From Gammaproteobacteria bacterium (GTDB lineage Bacteria; Pseudomonadota; Gammaproteobacteria; Steroidobacterales; Steroidobacteraceae): a stretch of 14,610 nucleotides of DNA. The translations under genes and the position numbers were made by a program. The stretch is taken from the NCBI GenBank assembly GCA_010031985.1, contig RGYP01000017.1, positions 1-14,610 of the forward strand, given 5' to 3'. Within the stretch, counting starts at the first letter, position 1; each line of letters begins with the position of its first letter. Below the pieces are notes generated by a model. It was given only the letters and a program-made list of their open reading frames with translations, was not told the DNA's origin and made no database searches. Below, piece by piece: positions 6,182-14,023 of this stretch.

Positions 6182-6859
6182 ATGCAGCCTCACCAAAGCA
6201 GATTCATCGACCTCGCCCTCGCCCGCTCGGCCCTGCGCTTCGGCCGCTTCACACTGAAGTCCGGACGCGAAAGTCCCTACTTCTTCAATGCCGGTTTGTT
6301 CAACGACGGCGAAGCACTGGCGGTGCTCGGTCAGTGTTATGCCGCTGCACTGCAGGCTTCGGGAGTCGGCTACGACATGTTGTTCGGACCGGCCTACAAG
6401 GGCATTCCGCTGGTCGCCACGACAGCAGTCGCTCTCGCCGAACGACACGGTCGCAACGTGCCCTGGGCGTTCAACCGTAAAGAGGCGAAGGATCACGGCG
6501 AGGGTGGCCAGATGGTCGGCCGTCCGCTCACCGGGCGCGTGGTCATCGTCGATGATGTGATCACGGCCGGCACGGCGATTCGCGAATCCGTGGAACTCAT
6601 CCGTCGTGCTGGAGCGGAACCCGTCGCCGTACTGCTTGCCCTCGATCGTCAGGAACGCGGACAAGGCGAGCGCTCGGCCGTACAAGAGGTCGAAAGCGAG
6701 TTCGGTCTACGCTGCGTGAGTCTGCTGACGCTCACCGATCTCATCGACATGCTGTCGCAGTCCGGGGGATCGCAGTCGAACCATCGCTCGAACACTCTAC
6801 CCGTCGAGCATTTACAAGCGTTGCGCGATTATCGCGCTCAATACGGAATACGCTCATGA
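6182..6859 (+). CDS. pyrE: Orotate phosphoribosyltransferase (225 aa)
   Basis: Converts orotate and PRPP to orotidine 5'-monophosphate, the fifth step of de novo pyrimidine synthesis, as a cytoplasmic dimer. Sequence follows E. coli PyrE closely: FTLKSGRESPYFFNAGLF (23-40, with Lys26), FGPAYKGIPL (68-77), the flexible catalytic loop NRKEAKDHGEGG (98-109) and the PRPP-binding loop VIVDDVITAGTAIRES (121-136), then LDRQERG (154-160). A short insertion rich in Ser, Gly and Asn (about 193-206) before the last helix is longer than in E. coli. The start fits a leaderless transcript from the shared promoter. No rph gene or attenuator precedes it, so the enterobacterial UTP-sensing attenuation is not possible here. 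Its stop overlaps the next ATG (ATGA), making it first gene of a four-gene operon. Confidence 0.97.
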   Translation: MQPHQSRFIDLALARSALRFGRFTLKSGRESPYFFNAGLFNDGEALAVLGQCYAAALQASGVGYDMLFGPAYKGIPLVATTAVALAERHGRNVPWAFNRKEAKDHGEGGQMVGRPLTGRVVIVDDVITAGTAIRESVELIRRAGAEPVAVLLALDRQERGQGERSAVQEVESEFGLRCVSLLTLTDLIDMLSQSGGSQSNHRSNTLPVEHLQALRDYRAQYGIRS

Positions 6860-8334
6860 GCACAATCCGCAGCACTCTCGGTCTCAAAGATTCCGCACTG
6901 CTGCGCGAGTCTGCCTTCATCGACGGTACGTGGTGTGCCGCCGATGATGGCGCCAAAGTTCAGATTCTCAACCCGGCCAACGGCACGGTCGTCGGTGAAG
7001 TACCGATCCTGCGTGCCGCCGAAACTCGCCGCGCTATCGAAGCGGCCGCGCGGGCCCAGCCAGCCTGGGCGCGCAAGACCGCCAAGGAGCGCGCGACGAT
7101 CCTGCGTCGGTTTGCCGAACTGATGACTGCCCATGTCGATGATCTGGCGATCATCATGACCGCCGAGCAGGGAAAACCGCTGGCCGAAGCCAAGGGCGAA
7201 GTGGCTTACGCCGCTGCGTTCATCGAATGGTTCGCCGAAGAAGGCAAGCGCGCTTACGGTGACATCATCCCGACCTTTCGCGCCGACTCACGCCTGCTCG
7301 TGCTGCGTCAGCCGGTCGGCGTGGCGGCCGCGATCACGCCATGGAACTTTCCTGCGGCCATGATCACTCGCAAGCTCGGGCCCGCGCTGGCGGCAGGCTG
7401 CAGCTTCGTCTGCAAGCCTGCGCCCCAGACACCTTTCTCGGCGCTGGCGCTCGCTGAGCTTGCCACCCGCGCCGGCCTGCCTGCGGGCGTCTTCAACGTG
7501 TTGCCGGGCGACGCCGAATCCATCGGCGGCGAGCTCACGAGTCATTCTTTGGTACGCAAGCTGAGCTTCACGGGGTCAACGGCAGTCGGCAAAAAATTGA
7601 TCGCGCAGTGCGCGAGCACCGTGAAGAAGGTATCGATGGAACTCGGTGGCAACGCACCGTTCATCGTCTTCGACGATGCCGATCTCGAGGCGGCCGTGCA
7701 AGGAGCAATGGCCAGCAAATATCGCAACACTGGCCAAACATGCGTCTGTGCGAATCGCCTGTACGTGCAAGCGGGGGTCTACGAAGAATTCGCCAAGCGG
7801 CTCGTCAAGGCGGTGGCGACGCTGCGGGTGGGTGATGGTCTCGCGGGTCCGACCGACCAAGGACCACTGATCGACGCCCGTGCACTCGCCAAGGTCAAGG
7901 CACACATCGGCGACGCCGTCGATCACGGCGCCCGGATCGCCTGCGGAGGCAAGTCCCACTCACTCGGCGGCAATTTCTTTGAACCAACCGTACTGCTCGA
8001 TGTGAATTCCAAAATGCGGGTCGCGCGCGAAGAAACGTTTGGTCCGGTGGCGCCCCTGTTTCGTTTCGAAACCGAGGAAGAAGTGGTGCGCATGGCCAAC
8101 GACACCGAATTCGGGCTTGCGGCCTATTTCTATACTCGTGACCTCGCGCGCAGCTGGCGAATGCAGGAGGCGCTCGAGTACGGCATAGTCGGCGTGAACA
8201 CGGGTCTTTTCTCGACGGAAGTGGCGCCCTTCGGCGGCGTCAAAGAATCCGGGCTCGGCCGGGAAGGTTCGCGCTACGGCATCGACGAATACACGGAACT
8301 CAAATACGTCTGTGTCGGCGGTCTGAACTCGTGA
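6856..8334 (+). CDS. gabD: NAD(P)-dependent aldehyde dehydrogenase, succinate-semialdehyde type (492 aa)
   Basis: Aldehyde dehydrogenase of the GabD group, which oxidises succinate semialdehyde to succinate, usually with NADP. Key residues are Asn164 in ITPWNFP, Lys187 in VCKPAP (cofactor), FTGSTAVGKK (238-247), the general base Glu262 in MELGGNAP and the nucleophile Cys296 in NTGQTCVCANR. The Cys-Val-Cys arrangement (296-298) is the one used as a redox switch in GabD enzymes. The C-terminus FGGVKESGLGREGSRYGIDEY is also typical of this group. The start overlaps the pyrE stop as ATGA, and its stop overlaps the next gene as GTGA. No GABA aminotransferase (gabT) or GABA permease is adjacent, so the true substrate may be another short semialdehyde or aldehyde. 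Confidence 0.88.
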   Translation: MSTIRSTLGLKDSALLRESAFIDGTWCAADDGAKVQILNPANGTVVGEVPILRAAETRRAIEAAARAQPAWARKTAKERATILRRFAELMTAHVDDLAIIMTAEQGKPLAEAKGEVAYAAAFIEWFAEEGKRAYGDIIPTFRADSRLLVLRQPVGVAAAITPWNFPAAMITRKLGPALAAGCSFVCKPAPQTPFSALALAELATRAGLPAGVFNVLPGDAESIGGELTSHSLVRKLSFTGSTAVGKKLIAQCASTVKKVSMELGGNAPFIVFDDADLEAAVQGAMASKYRNTGQTCVCANRLYVQAGVYEEFAKRLVKAVATLRVGDGLAGPTDQGPLIDARALAKVKAHIGDAVDHGARIACGGKSHSLGGNFFEPTVLLDVNSKMRVAREETFGPVAPLFRFETEEEVVRMANDTEFGLAAYFYTRDLARSWRMQEALEYGIVGVNTGLFSTEVAPFGGVKESGLGREGSRYGIDEYTELKYVCVGGLNS

Positions 8335-9560
8335 CCGCCACCCAAGAGGGTTCGCCGACGGCGGCCGAGACCGGCGCGCCGCGCGGGTTGTTTCCGCTGC
8401 TCGCCGCCTGCAGCGCTCTCGGGCCGGTGTCGACGCTGTTGCTCATCTCGGCGCTCCCCGCCATCCGCGAAGAGTTCGGCGCCAGTACCGCAGCGACACA
8501 AGCGGTCATCAGCGTTTTTCTTTTTACCTTTGCGGCAGGTATTCCACTCGCCGGGCCGCTCTCCGATCGCTATGGGCGCAGGCCGCTGGTGCTCGGTGGG
8601 CTCGCCATCTTTTTCATTGGTTCGTTGCTCGCTTATCTGGCACCGACTCTCGAATTCGTGGTGATCGCGCGTGCCATCCAAGCCGCAGGTTGTGCTGCAG
8701 CGACCACCGTGTCGCGCGCCGTTCTCGGTGACATCTATCCAGATTGGCGTCTGGCACGAGCCCTCGCCAATCTCACGCTCGTCATGATGATCGGTACGTC
8801 GGTGTCGCCGTATCTTGGTGGCCTGATCACCGAGACCAATGGCTGGCACGCGCCTTTTCTTTTTCTGCTCGCGTTTTCCGGAATCGTTGGCATCTTCGCG
8901 TGGCGTGCCCTGCCCGAGACCCGTGTCAGTCACTCGGGTGCTCTGTCGCTGACGGCGGTCGGCAAGGCCTCGGTCGGCGTGCTGCGCAATCGTGCGTTCC
9001 TCGGTTGCGCGATCGATGCCGGCGTGATCTACGCGCTCTATCTGGGCTTCATTACCGTTGCACCCTATCTGCTCGCCGACATGCTCGGCCGACCGGCGAC
9101 CGACTTCGGTATCTACATTTTGTTTTTGTCGTCGGGATATTTTCTCGGCAACTTGTACGTATCCCGATTGCGCGGTCATGCCGATCTCGAACGCGTCGCC
9201 CGCTTCGGCATCTGGTTGCAGGCCGCCGCGGCCTGCGCGGCGTTCGGCTTCGTGCTGATGGGACTCACTCACCCGGTGTGGTGGTTTGGACCGATGCTGC
9301 CCCTCGCCTTTGCACAAGGTTTGTCGCTGCCGCACATCACGGCTACTGCGGTGCGTCTGGCCCCGGGTTATGCCGGGACCGCTTCGGGAATGATCGGCTT
9401 CTCGCAGCAGGTGTGTGCGGCCATTGCGGTGCAAGCCATGGGATTCGTGCCCACCAGCGACCCCTTGCCCGTGCTCGGCTTTTGCGCAGCGCTGTCGCTG
9501 GTGTCGATCGGTGCGATGATTCTGCTCGATCGACTCCTCCACCCGCAGCAGACACCATGA
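8331..9560 (+). CDS. MFS drug:proton antiporter, Bcr/CflA type (409 aa)
   Basis: Twelve-segment major facilitator transporter of the DHA1/Bcr-CflA type, expected to export small molecules by proton antiport across the inner membrane. Motif A is GPLSDRYGRRPL (75-86), motif B has Arg114 in VIARAIQAAGCAA, and the antiporter motif C region is GTSVSPYLGGLI (155-166). The N-terminal 20 residues are polar, then segments begin near 21-43. The start is GTG 8331, placed by the GTGA overlap with the aldehyde dehydrogenase stop; the end overlaps the next gene as ATGA. Substrate unknown. Coupling to an aldehyde dehydrogenase and an oxidoreductase suggests it may export a related metabolite, but that is inference. 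Confidence 0.88.
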   Translation: MTATQEGSPTAAETGAPRGLFPLLAACSALGPVSTLLLISALPAIREEFGASTAATQAVISVFLFTFAAGIPLAGPLSDRYGRRPLVLGGLAIFFIGSLLAYLAPTLEFVVIARAIQAAGCAAATTVSRAVLGDIYPDWRLARALANLTLVMMIGTSVSPYLGGLITETNGWHAPFLFLLAFSGIVGIFAWRALPETRVSHSGALSLTAVGKASVGVLRNRAFLGCAIDAGVIYALYLGFITVAPYLLADMLGRPATDFGIYILFLSSGYFLGNLYVSRLRGHADLERVARFGIWLQAAAACAAFGFVLMGLTHPVWWFGPMLPLAFAQGLSLPHITATAVRLAPGYAGTASGMIGFSQQVCAAIAVQAMGFVPTSDPLPVLGFCAALSLVSIGAMILLDRLLHPQQTP

Positions 9561-10576
9561 AACTCGGTCTCAATCTCGGCTACTGGGGCGCAAAGCCCAT
9601 CGATCGTTTCATCGAACTCGCGCAGCACGCCGAGCGTCTCGGCTTCGACATCGTTTGCGCCGCCGAGGCCTATGGCTCGGATGCCTTCACGCCTCTGGCG
9701 GCGATCGCCGCTCGCACCTCGCGTATTCGCCTCGGCACGGCGATCATGCAAATCTCGGCGCGTACACCTGCTGCGGCGGCAATGACCGCGATCACGCTCG
9801 ATCACATTTCGAACGGACGCCTGTGTCTCGGCGTTGGCGTCTCGGGTCCGCAAGTCGTCGAGGGCTGGTATGGCAGGCCCTTCAAAAAACCGCTGGAACG
9901 GACGCGCGAATGGCTGACTATTTTTCGCAAGATCGTCGCCCGCGAGTCCCCCGTCAATTTCGCTGGCGCGCAGTATCAGTTGCCCTACGTCGGCGAAGGC
10001 TCGACCGGACAGGGCAAAGCGCTGATGAGCATCACGCATCCGTTGCGCCGACACATCCCGGTATTTCTCGGGGCGGAAGGACCCAAGAACGTCGAGCTTG
10101 CCGTCAACGAATTCGACGGCTGGTTTCCGTTCATGCTGCCGCCCGACCGCTTCGACATTTATGGCGATACGCTGGCGGCGCTGAAGCCGAGTTTCGAGAT
10201 TCTGCAGACTGTGGCCTTCTCGACCGAGACCGATCCGGGAGTTGCGCTGCTGCCCATCAAAAAAATGCTGGCACTTTACGTCGGCGGCATGGGCTCGAAG
10301 GAAGAAAATTTCCACAAGCGGGTCATCGAGCGCGCAGGGTACGTCGAGCTCGCCCAGCGCCTGCAGGACCTCTGGTTGTCCGGCCGTCAGCAAGAAGCAG
10401 TGCTGGCCGTGCCTGACGAACTTGCGGATACGTTGTCGGTCACGGGCTCGACCGAGAACATTCGTCGCCGGCTCAATGCCTGGAAAGCGTCTCCCGTCAC
10501 GACCCTGATGATCGGCGTCACCGACAACTTCGACAAAACCGTCGCCAACATGGAAACCCTCGCCGCGCAGGTTTAG
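9557..10576 (+). CDS. LLM-class oxidoreductase, Rv3520c-like F420/FMN type (339 aa)
   Basis: Luciferase-like monooxygenase-fold TIM barrel, resembling the mycobacterial Rv3520c group annotated as coenzyme F420-dependent oxidoreductases. From memory of that family the matching stretches are MKLGLNLGYWGAKP (1-14), AEAYGSDAFTPL (36-47), TLDHISNGR (80-88), LGVGVSGPQVVEGWYGRPF (91-109), KPLERTREW (111-119), ITHPLRRHIPVFLGAEGPKN (159-178) and LALYVGGMGSKEENFHK near 240-255. Substrate unknown. Binding of F420 versus FMN cannot be told from sequence by eye. ATG 9557 overlaps the MFS stop (ATGA); a longer in-frame reading from 8744 is an out-of-frame translation of the MFS gene. It is the last gene of the pyrE operon. 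Confidence 0.88.
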   Translation: MKLGLNLGYWGAKPIDRFIELAQHAERLGFDIVCAAEAYGSDAFTPLAAIAARTSRIRLGTAIMQISARTPAAAAMTAITLDHISNGRLCLGVGVSGPQVVEGWYGRPFKKPLERTREWLTIFRKIVARESPVNFAGAQYQLPYVGEGSTGQGKALMSITHPLRRHIPVFLGAEGPKNVELAVNEFDGWFPFMLPPDRFDIYGDTLAALKPSFEILQTVAFSTETDPGVALLPIKKMLALYVGGMGSKEENFHKRVIERAGYVELAQRLQDLWLSGRQQEAVLAVPDELADTLSVTGSTENIRRRLNAWKASPVTTLMIGVTDNFDKTVANMETLAAQV

Positions 10577-10580
10577 GACC

Positions 10581-10606
10581 CTCGCCACCGATGGCTCGCC
10601 ACCGAT
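10581..10606. repeat. 12-bp tandem-like direct repeat after the pyrE operon
   Basis: CTCGCCACCGAT at 10581-10592 recurs at 10595-10606, separated by GG, giving a 14-bp period just after the LLM stop. The second copy continues into AGTTGGTG, forming a weak 4-bp stem (CACC/GGTG). The 98-bp gap from 10577 to 10674 holds nothing else I can name apart from the ribosome site of the next gene; no clear terminator is present. Confidence 0.6.
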
Positions 10607-10674
10607 AGTTGGTGCCGTAGCCCCGCCCGTGGAAGAATCGAGGCCCCGGCGTAGCGAGGACTCAGGGTGAACTC

Positions 10675-12529
10675 ATGTTTGTTGCCAGCTCTCTCCGTGG
10701 CGGCGCCATCGCGGCGTTCGCCCTGCTTTGCGTTTTTTCGGGCACGCTGACCGTGGCCACCGCAGAACCGACGCCGCCCAAAGCGGCGCAGCGTGCGCAT
10801 ACCGTCACCTCGCCTTTCGGCAAGCGCGAAGACCCTTGGTACTGGTTACGTGACGACGAACGCAAGAACCCGGAGATGCTCGCTTACCTGGAGGCGGAAA
10901 ATACCTACCTCAATGCCGTGATGGCCCCGCATCGGGCTCTCGAACAAAAAATCTATGACGAAATCATCGCGCGTCTGAAGCAGGACGACGCCAGCGTGCC
11001 GCAGCGGCGTAACGGCTACTGGTATTACTCACGCTTCGAAACCGGCAAACAATATCCGATCTACGCACGGCGCAAAGGCAGTCTGGACGCCCCCGAAGAA
11101 ATCCTGATTGATGGCAACGAACGCGCCCGTGGCCACGACTTTTACCAACTCGCCGCACTCGAGGTGACCGTCGACGGCGAGTGGGCCGCGATTGCAGAGG
11201 ATACGGTTGGGCGCCGTCAATACGACGTGCGTATCAAAAATTTGCGCACCGGCGAGTTTTTGCCGCAGGTGTTGGCCAACGTCGAGCCTGACCTCGCCTG
11301 GACCAACGACGGTCGCATGCTCGTCTACATCCGCAAAGACCCGCAGACGCTTCTCGGCAACAAGGTATACCGCCACGGACGCGGCAGCGATGTCGCCAAC
11401 GTGGCAGGACGTTATCCCGCATCGGGCCGACGCCTTCATCGGCGGATTCGAGGCATTCAAAGATTACCTCGCGGTCTCGGAGCGTGCAGGCGGCTTGGCG
11501 AAAATGCGGGTGCGCTCTTGGGACGGCAGGCGCAACCTGCTGATCGATGCCGCGGATCCCGCCTACGTGATGGGCCTCGGTAACAACAGCGAACAGGACA
11601 CCTCGTTGCTGCGCTACGTGTATTCGTCACCGACCACGCCGTCGACCACCTGGGACTACGACATGGCGAGCGGCGAGCGCAAGTTGCTCAAGCAGGAGCC
11701 AGTGCTCGGTGGTTTCGATGCCAAAAATTACGTCGCCGAATTCCGTTTTGCCACGGCGCGTGATGGCACTCGTATTCCGGTCACTCTGTTCTATCGTCGA
11801 GGAACCGCTCTCGATGGTACGGCACCGGTTTACCAGTACGCCTACGGGTCCTATGGGTTGTCGACGGAGCCTTCGTTCCGCTCGCCTATTTTATCGCTCG
11901 TCGATCGCGGCTTCGTTTATGCGATCGCTCACATCCGCGGCGGCCAAGAGATGGGTAGAGAGTGGTACGAAAAAGGCAAGCTGCTGCAGAAAAAAAACAC
12001 CTTCACCGATTTCATCGACGTGACGCGCTTTCTGGTCGCGGAAAAAATTGCCGATCCGCGTCGCGTATTCGCCATGGGCGGTAGCGCCGGCGGATTGCTG
12101 ATGGGAGCGATATCGAACATGGCGCCGGGCGACTACAAGGCGCTGGTTGCGCACGTGCCTTTCGTCGACGTCATCTCGACGATGCTCGACGAGAGCATCC
12201 CGCTCACCACCAACGAATTCGACGAGTGGGGCAACCCGGGCAAGGATCGCGCGGCGCACGATTACATGCTGTCTTATTCCCCCTATGATCAGGTCACGGC
12301 CCAAAATTATCCGGCCATGCTCGTGACCAGCGGTCTCTGGGACAGTCAGGTGCAGTATTGGGAGCCGACCAAATGGGTTGCCAAGCTGCGCAGCCTCAAA
12401 ACCGACCGTAATCCGCTGCTGCTGCGCACCAACATGGAAGCGGGACACGGTGGCAAGTCGGGTCGCTTCGAGCGCTACCGCGAGATCGCGGAGGAATACG
12501 CCTTCATTCTTTGGCAGGCCAATGAGTGA
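10675..12529 (+). pseudogene. Oligopeptidase B-like S9A serine peptidase, internal deletion plus frameshift
   Basis: A prolyl-oligopeptidase family (S9A) gene of the oligopeptidase B branch, which cleaves small peptides after basic residues. The N-terminal part begins at ATG 10675 behind AGGGTG (5-base spacing) with a signal peptide (hydrophobic core about 8-28, cleavage after ATA at 30), so a periplasmic product was intended. It matches the propeller through VYRHGRGSDVAN, ending at 11400. From 11402 homology resumes in the next frame at WQDVIPHRAD and runs to 12529. Compared with E. coli PtrB, about 90 residues are missing between these points and the frame shifts by one. The original frame then runs on to a TAA at 11581. 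The catalytic domain itself is intact: Ser in GGSAGG (codon 12083), Asp in DSQVQYW (12341), His in GHGGKSG (12446). Either a true pseudogene or an assembly error. Confidence 0.8.
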
Positions 12530-13172
12530 ACTCGATCTCGGTCGATTTCACGAGATCAGCGTCAGCACCGCCGATCTCGACGCCTCGCTGCGTTTCTATG
12601 AAATGCTGGGCTTCGCGCGCGGCAGCATCGGTGATGCCTGGCCGCATCCCTATGCCGTAGTGACGCTCGGCAGTCTCGTACTCGGTCTGCATCAGTACAA
12701 ATTTCCGTCACCGTCGTTCACCACAGTGCACGCCGACATTCCGGGCACACTGCAGGTCTACCGAACGGCAGGGGCGGTGATCGCTTTTTCGAAAACCGGG
12801 CCGGACTGCTTCAACGAATTCGGACTGCGCGATCCCGCTGGGCACATGATCACCCTGCTCGAAAGGGCCACACATCCCGATGACGCCTGGGCCCCGGCGC
12901 GCACCAGTCCGACGCTCGGTGAATTTCTTGCCTACAGCCTGCCCTCGGCAGCACCCGACGTCAGCACCGGTTTTTGGCGGGCGCTGGGCGCGCAATCCGC
13001 GATCGGTCGACCCTGCTGGCCGGCCGAGTGGTTGCTGGCCGGCGGCTTGATGGTGGCCATCCACGCCGAGTCGCATTTCGACGCACCCGCGTTGGTCTTT
13101 CATCGACACGGAGTCGCTTCGGGTACGCGAATCGAATCTCCCGAAGGGTTATCGCTGGTGATCGTCGGCTAG
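12522..13172 (+). CDS. VOC (glyoxalase/dioxygenase fold) family protein (216 aa)
   Basis: Vicinal-oxygen-chelate protein with one full domain (about 8-116) and a second, shorter domain-like part (about 130-216). The first has FHEISVSTADLDASLRFYEMLGF (9-31), a classic VOC opening, and candidate metal ligands His10, His57, His70 and Glu114 at the four expected strands, so it may be metal-dependent. The second part reads GEFLAYSLPS...FWRALG...LVIVG and looks degenerate. Substrate unknown; lyase, dioxygenase and binding-protein roles all remain open. ATG 12522 overlaps the oligopeptidase stop by 8 bp (ATGAGTGA), so translation probably depends on upstream ribosomes, an arrangement the upstream frameshift may disturb. 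Its TAG shares a CTAG with the stop of the convergent ATP-grasp gene. Confidence 0.78.
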   Translation: MSELDLGRFHEISVSTADLDASLRFYEMLGFARGSIGDAWPHPYAVVTLGSLVLGLHQYKFPSPSFTTVHADIPGTLQVYRTAGAVIAFSKTGPDCFNEFGLRDPAGHMITLLERATHPDDAWAPARTSPTLGEFLAYSLPSAAPDVSTGFWRALGAQSAIGRPCWPAEWLLAGGLMVAIHAESHFDAPALVFHRHGVASGTRIESPEGLSLVIVG

Positions 13173-14023
13173 CGCGCGTGGCGCAAGCGGCGATCGATGC
13201 CCTCGACGAGCCGGCGCAGGGCCACCGGGCTCTGCAGCAAAAACAAGGAAGGCTCGACCAACTCGAGTTCCATCACCACCGGGCGTCCAGCGGCATCCGG
13301 CGCAACGTCGACGCGCGCGTACAGCAGGTCTTGATCGAGTGCGCCGACGGCCGCGAGTGCGGCCTCGCCCACGGCACGCTCTGCCGCCGCGATCGGCAGC
13401 GCTTCGGAGACGATTTCGACGCCACCGGCGAAACGCGGCGTCTTGCGGACCGCGTGCGTGAAGTCACCATCGATCCACACCAGTGCGCGCTCGCCGTGAT
13501 GTTCGACGGAATCGAGGTAGGGTTGCACGAGTACGTCACGCTCGGTGAGCAAGCGACGACAAACGGCGTCGGCATCGGGCGATGCGGCATCCACGCGGTG
13601 CGTCTCGAAAGAACCGGCGCCGACGGCCGGCTTGACGACGATGTCCCGCCAACCGCGCGCCGCGCACTGCGACCGAATGTCGACGGACTGGCCGCACTCC
13701 AGCAGCATCGTCGGCGTCACCGGCACCTCGCGAGCTTCGAGCTCGATGAGGTAACGCTTGTGCAGATTGCCGCGGATGACCTCGAGCGGGTTCCATAGCG
13801 CCGAGTGTGCAGCCACGTCGGTGGCCCAGCGGAGAAAAGCTTCGGGATCGTGGATGTAATCCCAAGTCGAGCGGATGACGGTGGGTGCAGGCTGACGCCA
13901 CTCGGCTTCGTGCCAAGCCACCATCTGCGCGTCGATGCCCGCCGACCGCAGTGCCTCGAGCAGCAGGTTCTCGTCGACGTCCGGCTCGGGCAGCGGCCGG
14001 CACGTCGCAATCCGCAAAGTCAT
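13169..14023 (-). CDS. ATP-grasp family ligase, function unknown (284 aa)
   Basis: Member of an ATP-grasp family related to RimK/glutathione synthetase-like ligases, which join a carboxylate to an amine or similar nucleophile through an acyl phosphate. The N-terminus TLRIATCRPLPEPDVDENLL and VIRSTWDYIHDPEAFLRW (49-66) are typical of the group. ATP-site features are Lys90 in LHKRYL, Lys131 in VVKPAVGAGSFET, VQPYL (166-170), GERALVW (177-183), and the Mg-binding YARVDV and ELELVEPSLF (236-261). No signal peptide. ATG 14023 overlaps the upstream MFS stop as ATGA, so the two are coupled; a longer reading to 14302 is a shadow of the transporter. Ligase plus MFS exporter pairs occur in dipeptide production loci, for example bacD-bacE of bacilysin, which is a parallel only. 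Product unknown. Confidence 0.82.
   Translation of the reverse strand: MTLRIATCRPLPEPDVDENLLLEALRSAGIDAQMVAWHEAEWRQPAPTVIRSTWDYIHDPEAFLRWATDVAAHSALWNPLEVIRGNLHKRYLIELEAREVPVTPTMLLECGQSVDIRSQCAARGWRDIVVKPAVGAGSFETHRVDAASPDADAVCRRLLTERDVLVQPYLDSVEHHGERALVWIDGDFTHAVRKTPRFAGGVEIVSEALPIAAAERAVGEAALAAVGALDQDLLYARVDVAPDAAGRPVVMELELVEPSLFLLQSPVALRRLVEGIDRRLRHAR

Noticed and set aside
8274..9542. 422-residue open frame on the minus strand, and another at 9368-10588
   Set aside because: Both are antisense to well-supported genes (MFS and LLM) and have low-complexity compositions rich in Arg, Gln, Glu, His and Gly with no family resemblance, as expected for the shadow strand of GC-rich coding DNA.
8744..9556. 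Long N-terminal extension of the LLM oxidoreductase reading (610 residues in total)
   Set aside because: This part is an out-of-frame translation of the MFS gene and is rich in Arg, Cys and Ser. The family N-terminus MKLGLNLGYWG begins at 9557, which overlaps the MFS stop as ATGA.
11341..11583. Programmed frameshift in the oligopeptidase gene
   Set aside because: No slippery heptamer or stimulatory stem is evident at the junction, and about 90 residues of conserved sequence are missing, which a ribosomal shift would not explain.
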